A stretch of DNA of 7,546 nt from Lysinibacillus sp. (GTDB taxonomy: Bacteria > Bacillota > Bacilli > Bacillales_A > Planococcaceae), in contig JAAYHP010000623.1 of NCBI GenBank assembly GCA_012735355.1, positions 1 through 7,546 of the forward strand, given 5' to 3'. Every line of letters starts with the position of its first letter. Within the stretch, counting starts at the first letter, position 1. The position numbers and the translations under genes were made by a program. Under the pieces are notes generated by a model. That model was given only the letters and a program-made list of their open reading frames with translations, had not been told where the DNA came from and ran no database searches. Shown one piece after another: positions 1 through 5,136 of this stretch.

Positions 1-899
1 ATTTGGGAAGAAAAGGTTTTCAGCAATACGGGTTAATTGGTAGTGGAGCAATGGATACATCATCTTACCGAATTTGGGAAATGCTATTGCTTCAAGAGCC
101 TTCTGCAGCGATTGAATTTACTCTTATCGGTCCAACGGTTCAATTTAATTGTGATGCTGTTTTTTGTTTAACGGGAGCGAACTTTCATCCAATTTTAAAT
201 GAGAAGCCGTGTCCGATGTGGAGACCGGTCTTTGCTGAAAAAGGGAGTATATTAAAACTATCATCTTGCCAAGAGGGAGCACGGGGTTATTTACATGTAA
301 AAGGCGGCATTCAGATAGAAAAAGTATTAAACAGTTATAGCACTTACATCCGTGCTGGTATTGGCGGATTCAATGGTCGCCCTCTGCGTAAAGGAGATGA
401 ACTACCAATTTTAGAATCAAAATCGATTGAAAAGGAAAAAGGGGCTGTTCACCCAAAAGATTGGATTTCTACAAAACAAGATGTTGTCATTCGTGTAGTG
501 AAGGGTACGGAATATGAAAAATTTACCGATGAAAGTAAAGCATCCTTCGAAAATAGCGTTTTTACTGTTACAAAAGATGCGGACCGAATGGGGTATCGAT
601 TAGAGGGGGAACATGTGCTTACAACGAAAGAAAAATTTGATTTGTTATCAGAAGCTGTAACCTTTGGCACAATACAAGTACCGTCAAGTGGTCATCCCAT
701 TATATTAATGGCGGATCGTCAAACAACGGGTGGTTACCCGAAAATTGCACAAGTCATTACAGTTGATTTACCAAAATTAGCACAACTCCAACCTTTTGCT
801 AAAATTCGGTTTCAACTAATTTCATTAGAAGCAGCTCTAGAGTTAATCATTCAAAAAGAAAATAAAATTAGACTATTACAACAAATGATAAATCATTAA
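1..899 (+). CDS. pxpC: 5-oxoprolinase subunit C (PxpC/KipA family), 5'-truncated
   Basis: This is a biotin-dependent-carboxylase-like (CT_A_B/AHS2) protein. With PxpA and PxpB it forms the cytoplasmic ATP-dependent 5-oxoprolinase that converts pyroglutamate to glutamate; the older Bacillus name is KipA. The reading frame is open from the left edge. Bases 1-2 plus the missing base fit an Asp codon, giving the family's near-N-terminal DLGR motif, so the TTG at base 3 is an internal Leu codon and roughly 15-20 residues are missing. Family blocks are visible, numbered from the codon at base 3: GAMD (15-18), GARGYLHVKGG (92-102), STYIRAGIGG (113-122), GRPLRKGDEL (125-134), RMGYRLEGE (195-203), IQVPSSGHPI (224-233) and DRQTTGGYPKIA (238-249). 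The 298 visible residues agree with a family length of about 320-335. The gene ends in TAA at 897-899 and appears to be the last of its operon; pxpA and pxpB would be expected upstream, but that is inference. The family call is firm; the exact substrate rests on homology. Confidence 0.93.
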   Translation, partial: LGRKGFQQYGLIGSGAMDTSSYRIWEMLLLQEPSAAIEFTLIGPTVQFNCDAVFCLTGANFHPILNEKPCPMWRPVFAEKGSILKLSSCQEGARGYLHVKGGIQIEKVLNSYSTYIRAGIGGFNGRPLRKGDELPILESKSIEKEKGAVHPKDWISTKQDVVIRVVKGTEYEKFTDESKASFENSVFTVTKDADRMGYRLEGEHVLTTKEKFDLLSEAVTFGTIQVPSSGHPIILMADRQTTGGYPKIAQVITVDLPKLAQLQPFAKIRFQLISLEAALELIIQKENKIRLLQQMINH

Positions 900-913
900 A
901 CTTTTGACAAAGT

Positions 914-929
914 GAACAACGATTTGTTC
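914..929. repeat. Orphan inverted repeat in the convergent spacer
   Basis: GAACAA-CGAT-TTGTTC is a perfect 6-bp inverted repeat with a 4-nt centre, lying 15 nt after the pxpC stop. A perfect TTGACA sits just before it at 904-909, but no -10 box lies at 16-18 nt; the nearest AT-rich hexamer, TATATC at 931-936, is 21 nt away. No gene follows on the plus strand before the terminator. It could be a minor RNA hairpin, a protein site, or chance. No regulator can be named. Confidence 0.35.
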
Positions 930-962
930 CTATATCATAAAATAGAAGTGAATATAACTAGA

Positions 963-1016
963 AAAGGCTGTCCCTATAGTGTCTCTTGATTACACTAGGG
1001 AACAGCCTTTATTTTT
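963..1016. terminator. Intrinsic terminator between convergent pxpC and qoxD
   Basis: The left arm at 963-982 (AAAGGCTGT then CCCTATAGTGT) pairs with the right arm at 992-1010 (ACACTAGGG then AACAGCCTTT). The stem is about 18 bp with small bulges and a 9-nt loop. On the plus strand it is followed by ATTTTTG, a typical U-tract, so it should end pxpC transcription. On the minus strand the stem begins 10 nt beyond the qoxD stop and ends in TTTTC, so it probably also terminates the qox operon, perhaps less efficiently. No other terminator is visible for either operon. Confidence 0.9.
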
Positions 1017-1019
1017 GTA

Positions 1020-1301
1020 TTACATATCCCAAATTAAAATTAATAATGAGCCAATGATTGTAACGAGGGCGATAATGATGCCATAAAGTACATTCAAGTA
1101 AATGGCTCCACCATCTTTTGTTTCACCAGCGTGCATGAATACAACAAGTTGTAGAGTAGCTTGTACAAAAGCCGTTACGACTAAAATTGTCATAGCCAAT
1201 GTAAAGCTCATATCCATAAAGTATACGAGTAATGCAATGACCGTCAAAAATAATGAAAAGACGAAGCCACCTACTTGTTTTGCAGGATATAATTCTTTCA
1301 T
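1020..1301 (-). CDS. qoxD: Cytochrome aa3 menaquinol oxidase subunit IV
   Basis: This is the small integral-membrane subunit IV of the quinol oxidase (COX4_pro/QoxD/CyoD family), thought to help assemble or stabilise the complex. The 93-residue protein has three predicted membrane helices at about 11-30, 34-57 and 68-91. The family motif QATLQLVVFMHAGE (47-60, with FMH at 55-57) closes helix 2. The length fits compact Staphylococcus-type QoxD proteins; from memory the B. subtilis protein is longer, about 124 aa. The ATG at 1299-1301 is separated from the qoxC stop by 1 nt. Its ribosome binding site, AAAGGAA at 1311-1317, lies inside the last codons of qoxC, so translation is probably coupled. 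It is the last gene of the operon, with the hairpin terminator 10 nt downstream. Confidence 0.93.
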   Translation of the reverse strand: MKELYPAKQVGGFVFSLFLTVIALLVYFMDMSFTLAMTILVVTAFVQATLQLVVFMHAGETKDGGAIYLNVLYGIIIALVTIIGSLLILIWDM

Positions 1302-1302
1302 A

Positions 1303-1899
1303 TTACATCATTCCTTTCAAATAGATGAAGCTGAAGATGAAAATCCAGACAACATCTAAGAAATGCCAGTAAAGAGAAAAGATGAACGATTTATTCGCCG
1401 TTTGGGCTGTAATACCTCTTTTTGCAACTTGGATCATAATGAATAATCCCCAGAATAATCCAAGTGTTACATGGGCACCATGGGTACCTAAAGTTGTTAA
1501 TAGTGCTGCTGTAAATCCACTTGTTTGGTAAGTCGCACCTACATGGTAATAGTGTACGAATTCATATATTTCTACGCAAAGGAACCCAAGTCCTAATAGA
1601 AGGGTAATGCCAAAGAATGCAAGCATCGCGTTTTTTCGACCGATTCTCATCGCATGCACACCAAGGCCGATTGTGAAACTACTTGTAAGTAAAACAAACG
1701 TTTCAATTAAAACTGGTGTAATTTCAAAGATTTCTGCCCCTGTTGGACCATTACCTGTTCGATGTTCCATAACGAAATACGTTGTGAAAAGTGTAGCAAA
1801 CAACATAATTTCCGCACCGAGGAAAATCCAAAATCCTAAAATGTTTAGTTGATTTTGGTGAGTGCTATATTCAAGAGGCTGCGCATTTTTTACGTTCAT
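1303..1899 (-). CDS. qoxC: Cytochrome aa3 menaquinol oxidase subunit III
   Basis: This is subunit III of the heme-copper quinol oxidase, a membrane protein without metal centres that packs against subunit I and supports proton uptake and turnover stability. The 198-residue protein has the five-helix layout of the bacterial QoxC/CyoC form, with helices near 20-42, 62-84, 91-113, 128-156 and 172-195. Diagnostic motifs are FLGAEIMLF (26-34), LGTHGAHVTLGLFWG (137-151) and YWHFLDVVWIFIF (177-189). The start ATG overlaps the qoxB stop as ATGA, a 4-nt overlap. A strong GGAGGTG ribosome site (1907-1913) lies 7 nt upstream, inside the final qoxB codons. Both features point to translational coupling and a fixed ratio with subunit I. 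Nothing in the protein looks broken. Confidence 0.96.
   Translation of the reverse strand: MNVKNAQPLEYSTHQNQLNILGFWIFLGAEIMLFATLFTTYFVMEHRTGNGPTGAEIFEITPVLIETFVLLTSSFTIGLGVHAMRIGRKNAMLAFFGITLLLGLGFLCVEIYEFVHYYHVGATYQTSGFTAALLTTLGTHGAHVTLGLFWGLFIMIQVAKRGITAQTANKSFIFSLYWHFLDVVWIFIFSFIYLKGMM
1311..1317 (-). promoter_or_regulatory. qoxD ribosome binding site inside qoxC
   Basis: The minus strand reads AAAGGAA, 9 nt before the qoxD ATG and within the KGMM end of qoxC. It supports the ATG at 1299-1301 as the true start and suggests translational coupling. Confidence 0.85.
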
Positions 1900-3845
1900 G
1901 ATTTAGCACCTCCAAATTTTGCTTCAGTTGCTTTTACTTCATCCGCTGAAATGTAACGACCATCATCTTTTTCAAAGGAACGAAGAGTCATACAAGCAAA
2001 GATACCGATTAATGATACGACTACTGGTATCCATAACGCGAATACGAAGGAGAATCCACAAATAAAGAAGATGATTCCCATAATAAACGGCACACCGCTA
2101 TTATTTGGCATATGAATCTTTTCAATTTCGCCTTTAAACAATTCATGACCTTTTTTCTTCGCATCCCAGAAAGCTTCACTAGATGCCACGTGAGGTGTGC
2201 GAGCAAAGTTGTATTCTGGAACTGGATTGTGAGTTGCCCATTCTAATGAACGAGCGTTCCAAGGTTCGTCTCCAACATTGCGAGGAGAGTTTTTAATACT
2301 GTAAAGAACGTTGTATACGATGATGATGAAGGCAATGGCCATTAGTCCTGCTCCAATAAAAGAAAGCATATTTAATGGTCCGAAACCTGTAGATTCAGAG
2401 TACGTATACATACGGCGGGCTTGTCCGTCTAAACCAGTGATGTACATTGGGAAGAAGGCAAGACAGAAACCGATTGTAAGGAACCAGAATCCCCATTTAC
2501 CGATGCGTTCATTTAACATAAATCCGAACATTTTTGGCCAGTAGTATGTTAAGCCAGCAAGCATTGCAAATACAACACCAGGAATAATTGTGTTATGGAA
2601 GTGAGCAACTAAGAACATCGTATTATGATATTGATAGTCCGCTGCTGACATCGCAAGCATTACCCCTGTAACCCCACCGACAGTAAATAGTGGAATAAAT
2701 CCTACGGCGTAAAGCATTGGAACTGTAAAGCGAATTTTTCCTTTATACATCGTAAGTAACCAGTTAAAGATTTTCACACCCGTTGGTACAGCAATCGCCA
2801 TTGTCGTAATGGAGAAAATACTGTTTGTTAGTGCACCTTGGCCCATCGTAAAGAAGTGGTGCGTCCAAACGAAGAATGAAAGTAGGGAAATGATGACCAT
2901 TGATCCGACCATCGATTTATACCCGTAAAGGTTTCGTTGTGAGAAGGTTGAAATAACCTCACTGTAAATACCAAATGCCGGCAAAATCAAGATATATACT
3001 TCAGGGTGTCCCCAAATCCAGAAAAGGTTTGCCCAAAGCATGTCCATCCCGCCATCTGTTGATGTAAAGAAGTTTGTTGCAAATAGGCGGTCTGTAGTAC
3101 ACATGATTAACGCTATTGTTAAAACTGGGAAAGCAAAAAGGATAATGATACAAGAAATAAAGCTTGAACAAGTGAACATTGGCATTTTCATAAGCGTCAT
3201 GCCAGGTGCTCTCATATTTAAGATTGTTGTTATCATGTTGATACCAGTCATTAATGAACCAATACCAGAAATTTGAATAGCAATCATGTAATAGTTCGTA
3301 CCGACAGATTGACTAAAATCAGTTCCTGCAAGAGGGAAGTAAGATGTCCAACCTGCGTCTGGTGAACCTCCGACAACGAAGGAAATGTTAAATAACATTG
3401 CTCCTGCAAAGAATAACCAGAAGCTGATTGCATTTAGTCTTGGGAATGCAACGTCACGGGCACCAATTTGTAAAGGTACAACGATGTTCATGAAGGCGAA
3501 AATGAAAGGCATCGCCATAAAGATAATCATGACAACTCCGTGGGTTGTGAAAATTTCATTATAGTGTTGTGCATCAAGTAATGTGTTCTCCGGTTTAGCA
3601 AGTTGAGCACGCATCATTATTGCGTCTGCTCCTCCACGGAAAAGCATTAATAAGGCAGAGATTAAATACATAATCCCGATTTTTTTATGGTCTACAGTCG
3701 TTAGCCATTCGCGCCATAAATATCCCCATTTTTTGAAATACGTTATACCAACAACGATGGCGATGGAGACTAATACGATGGCTACCATAGATGCATAGAT
3801 CGCTGGACTTGGATGGGGTACAGCAAATCGTTCAAAGAATTCCAT
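1896..3845 (-). CDS. qoxB: Cytochrome aa3 menaquinol oxidase subunit I
   Basis: This is the catalytic heme-copper subunit. It oxidises menaquinol, reduces O2 to water and pumps protons across the cytoplasmic membrane. Its 649 residues match the usual QoxB length, with about 15 membrane helices. Metal ligands are visible: H102 and H417 (low-spin heme), H415 (high-spin heme), and H280, H329 and H330 (CuB). The HPEVY motif (280-284) holds the Glu of type A oxidases and the Tyr that cross-links to H280. D131 in GARDVAFP (D channel) and T355/K358 (K channel) are present. The quinol-site residues R70, D74, H94 and E97 sit at the positions described for the B. subtilis aa3-600 enzyme. The second histidine motif reads HFHN, as in E. 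coli CyoB. An oddity is Cys226, where relatives recalled from memory carry Trp. The start ATG at 3843-3845 follows AAAGGAG with 8-nt spacing. qoxA lies 49 nt upstream and qoxC overlaps the 3' end. Confidence 0.97.
   Translation of the reverse strand: MEFFERFAVPHPSPAIYASMVAIVLVSIAIVVGITYFKKWGYLWREWLTTVDHKKIGIMYLISALLMLFRGGADAIMMRAQLAKPENTLLDAQHYNEIFTTHGVVMIIFMAMPFIFAFMNIVVPLQIGARDVAFPRLNAISFWLFFAGAMLFNISFVVGGSPDAGWTSYFPLAGTDFSQSVGTNYYMIAIQISGIGSLMTGINMITTILNMRAPGMTLMKMPMFTCSSFISCIIILFAFPVLTIALIMCTTDRLFATNFFTSTDGGMDMLWANLFWIWGHPEVYILILPAFGIYSEVISTFSQRNLYGYKSMVGSMVIISLLSFFVWTHHFFTMGQGALTNSIFSITTMAIAVPTGVKIFNWLLTMYKGKIRFTVPMLYAVGFIPLFTVGGVTGVMLAMSAADYQYHNTMFLVAHFHNTIIPGVVFAMLAGLTYYWPKMFGFMLNERIGKWGFWFLTIGFCLAFFPMYITGLDGQARRMYTYSESTGFGPLNMLSFIGAGLMAIAFIIIVYNVLYSIKNSPRNVGDEPWNARSLEWATHNPVPEYNFARTPHVASSEAFWDAKKKGHELFKGEIEKIHMPNNSGVPFIMGIIFFICGFSFVFALWIPVVVSLIGIFACMTLRSFEKDDGRYISADEVKATEAKFGGAKS
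1907..1913 (-). promoter_or_regulatory. qoxC ribosome binding site inside qoxB
   Basis: The minus strand reads GGAGGTG, 7 nt before the qoxC ATG and within the FGGAKS end of qoxB. This near-ideal Shine-Dalgarno sequence, together with the ATGA stop/start overlap, fixes the qoxC start. Confidence 0.9.
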
Positions 3846-3894
3846 TGGTTGTTCTCCTTTCGGACTTTTTTCTAGTTGTTAATTTAATAGAGTA

Positions 3895-4770
3895 TTAATG
3901 TTGTTCTGCCGCATGGTCAGCATGTTCGTCATGTACAGTTTCTGCACCATGATCATGTTCAGGTGGTGGATTGAATCCAAGGTGAGTTCCTGTAAATGTC
4001 ATTCGACCAAGATGACCAGGTTCTAATAATTGTTCAAAAGTTTCTTCTGTAAGAGGTTCTGCAGTTTCATGTACTTCTTGAACCCATTCATCAAATTGAG
4101 TTTGACTCATTGCAGTTACTTGGAATGTATTTTCTGCAAATCCTTTACCACTGAAGTTCGCGTTACGTCCCATATATTCCCCAGGCATATCGGCTGCTAA
4201 ATGTAGAGTTGTAACCATGTCTGCCATCGCATATTTCTGACCACCTAATTGTGGAATCCAGAAACTCGTAATCGGCCCGTAAGAATAAAGTTTAAATTCT
4301 AGTGCTCGATCAGTAGGAATATAAAGATAGTTAACCGTTTCAATGTTTTCTTCAGGGTAACTGAAATGCCATTTCCAGTTAGAAGATGAAGCGTAAATAA
4401 CTAATGGTTCTTGATCTACATATCCTTCTGGCGTGTTTTCAACAATGTAGTTACTTTTAACAGAAACAAAAGATAGGAAAGTAACGATAATAATAGGTAT
4501 TCCAATAAAAATTCCTTCTACTACAGGACTTCCTTCAATATGAGGTGGTTCATAGTCTTCTGGCTGTTTTGATGCTCTAAATTTAACTAACATATAAATA
4601 AGTAGCACTAAAACAATAATGACAATACCCGACATAAGTACAATTAAAAGCCATGTGTCACTTGCTTGTCTCGCGGCCTGTGGTCCTTTAGGGTCTAAAA
4701 CTAATAAAGGTTCACACCCAGCAAGGAAGACAGCCAACATCATAAATGATAAAAGTAGTGTACGTTTCAT
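3895..4770 (-). CDS. qoxA: Cytochrome aa3 menaquinol oxidase subunit II (lipoprotein, no CuA)
   Basis: This is subunit II of the quinol oxidase. A lipoprotein signal peptide is clear: MKR, a hydrophobic stretch, then the lipobox LAGC with Cys19 as the predicted lipidation site. Two membrane helices follow (about 41-63 and 83-105), then an extracellular cupredoxin-like domain (about 120-220). Family motifs include VLDPKGP (24-30), NWKWHFSYPE (131-140), IETVNYLYIP (143-152), WIPQLGGQKYAM (171-182) and GRNANFSGKGF (201-211). The CuA ligands of cytochrome c oxidases (CxxxCxxxH...M) are absent, so the enzyme takes electrons from quinol rather than cytochrome c. The 291 residues end in an unusual His- and acid-rich tail (271-291) with six His. 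The ATG at 4768-4770 is preceded by GAGAGGAG with rather long, 12-nt spacing. It is the first gene of the operon, so the promoter must lie in the divergent region at 4771-5136. Confidence 0.96.
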   Translation of the reverse strand: MKRTLLLSFMMLAVFLAGCEPLLVLDPKGPQAARQASDTWLLIVLMSGIVIIVLVLLIYMLVKFRASKQPEDYEPPHIEGSPVVEGIFIGIPIIIVTFLSFVSVKSNYIVENTPEGYVDQEPLVIYASSSNWKWHFSYPEENIETVNYLYIPTDRALEFKLYSYGPITSFWIPQLGGQKYAMADMVTTLHLAADMPGEYMGRNANFSGKGFAENTFQVTAMSQTQFDEWVQEVHETAEPLTEETFEQLLEPGHLGRMTFTGTHLGFNPPPEHDHGAETVHDEHADHAAEQH

Positions 4771-4868
4771 TTCTTTGATGTACTCCTCTCGTTTTTCTAT
4801 TAGAAAATCATTTTTTTGATATTCTTTGATATGAATCTAGGAAACATTGTATATGATTTCGACAAAAT

Positions 4869-4882
4869 AAACACCGTTTTCA
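4869..4882 (-). promoter_or_regulatory. Possible cre-like (CcpA) site upstream of qoxA
   Basis: The minus strand reads TGAAAACGGTGTTT. Against the Bacillus cre consensus TGWAANCGNTNWCA it matches 9 of 11 informative positions, including the central CG, and fails at the last two. It lies about 100 nt upstream of the qoxA start and overlaps the neighbouring palindrome by 2 nt. Catabolite control of respiratory genes is known in Bacilli, so the place is reasonable, but the half-symmetry is weak and a chance match is possible. Confidence 0.35.
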
Positions 4883-4896
4883 CTATACAAATAGTG
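4881..4896. repeat. Inverted repeat, possible operator of the qox operon
   Basis: CACTAT-ACAA-ATAGTG is a perfect 6-bp inverted repeat with a 4-nt centre, located about 110-125 nt before the qoxA ATG. Its size and dyad symmetry suit a dimeric regulator, but it matches neither the Rex (TTGTGAA/TTCACAA) nor the LexA pattern. No regulator is assigned. It has no adjoining T-tract, so it is not a terminator. Confidence 0.45.
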
Positions 4897-4964
4897 TAAA
4901 GTTCACAGAATGGACATGAATTGTTTTAAAATTTGTCGATATATATCCAACTCCAACCATAAAG

Positions 4965-4978
4965 CCCAAAAATTTGGG
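4965..4978. repeat. Short palindrome upstream of an extended -10-like box
   Basis: CCCAAA-AA-TTTGGG is a perfect 6-bp inverted repeat with a 2-nt centre. It ends 8 nt before a plus-strand TGC-TATAAA extended -10-like sequence (4987-4995), placing it where a -35 box would be. It could be an operator for a transcript starting near 5002, or chance in AT-rich DNA. Confidence 0.3.
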
Positions 4979-5087
4979 GGAGGGAATGCTATAAATAGGG
5001 AAGTGTTGGAATATCACAATAGAAGATAGCAAAATATCCAAACATAACGTTAAGTTTGTTCATTATGCAATGTAGACCAACTTCCTA

Positions 5088-5093
5088 TATAAT
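5088..5093 (+). promoter_or_regulatory. Candidate -10 box of the ABC-F/cvfC transcription unit
   Basis: A perfect TATAAT lies 43 nt before the ABC-F start codon, implying a leader of about 35-40 nt. The hexamer at the right distance for a -35 box is poor (around 5063-5070), so the promoter is either weak or helped by another factor. The extended -10-like box at 4987-4995 is an alternative that would give a leader of about 135 nt. Confidence 0.5.
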
Positions 5094-5136
5094 GATGTAA
5101 TAGAATGAGAACCAAAATTGAAAGAGATGGAAGAAC

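Larger units (their letters stand above)
4771..5136. other. Divergent intergenic region between qoxA and the ABC-F gene
   Basis: This 366-bp AT-rich stretch separates two divergent transcription units and must hold both promoters. I see no protein gene in it with a credible ribosome site. It contains a cre-like site (4869-4882), a CACTAT/ATAGTG palindrome (4881-4896), a GATATATATC palindrome (4938-4947), a CCCAAA/TTTGGG palindrome (4965-4978), a TGC-TATAAA extended -10-like box (4987-4995) and a TATAAT box (5088-5093). On the qox side the best -10 candidate is TACAAT, read on the minus strand within TATACAAT (about 4847-4854), but no good -35 stands at 16-18 nt. The qox promoter is therefore unassigned and may need an activator. 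No riboswitch or attenuator fold was recognised. Confidence 0.7.

Noticed and set aside
3..5. TTG as the start codon of the first gene
   Set aside because: It falls inside the conserved DLGR motif of the PxpC/KipA family, has no ribosome site in view, and the frame is open to the left edge, so it is an internal Leu codon.
1102..1359. Plus-strand ORFs opposite the qox genes (1102-1359, 1607-1852, 2311-2544, 3040-3276, 4619-4819)
   Set aside because: They are antisense shadows of well-supported membrane-protein genes and have no ribosome sites or family features.
2021..2206. Minus-strand 61-codon ORF inside qoxB in another frame
   Set aside because: It lies wholly within the intact qoxB frame, which carries all family motifs. 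There is no frameshift in qoxB to explain, so it is a shadow ORF.
3895..4770. Reading the operon as a cytochrome c oxidase (ctaCDEF, caa3)
   Set aside because: Subunit II has no CuA ligands and no cytochrome c domain, and subunit I keeps the R70/D74/H94/E97 quinol site. Gene content fits qoxABCD.
4881..4913. Rex or LexA operator in the qoxA upstream region
   Set aside because: The dyads there do not fit TTGTGAA-N4-TTCACAA or GAAC-N4-GTTC in sequence or spacing.
4910..5029. Small plus-strand ORF of 39 codons in the divergent region
   Set aside because: No credible ribosome binding site or recognisable motif, and it spans the palindromes and promoter-like boxes. Probably chance.
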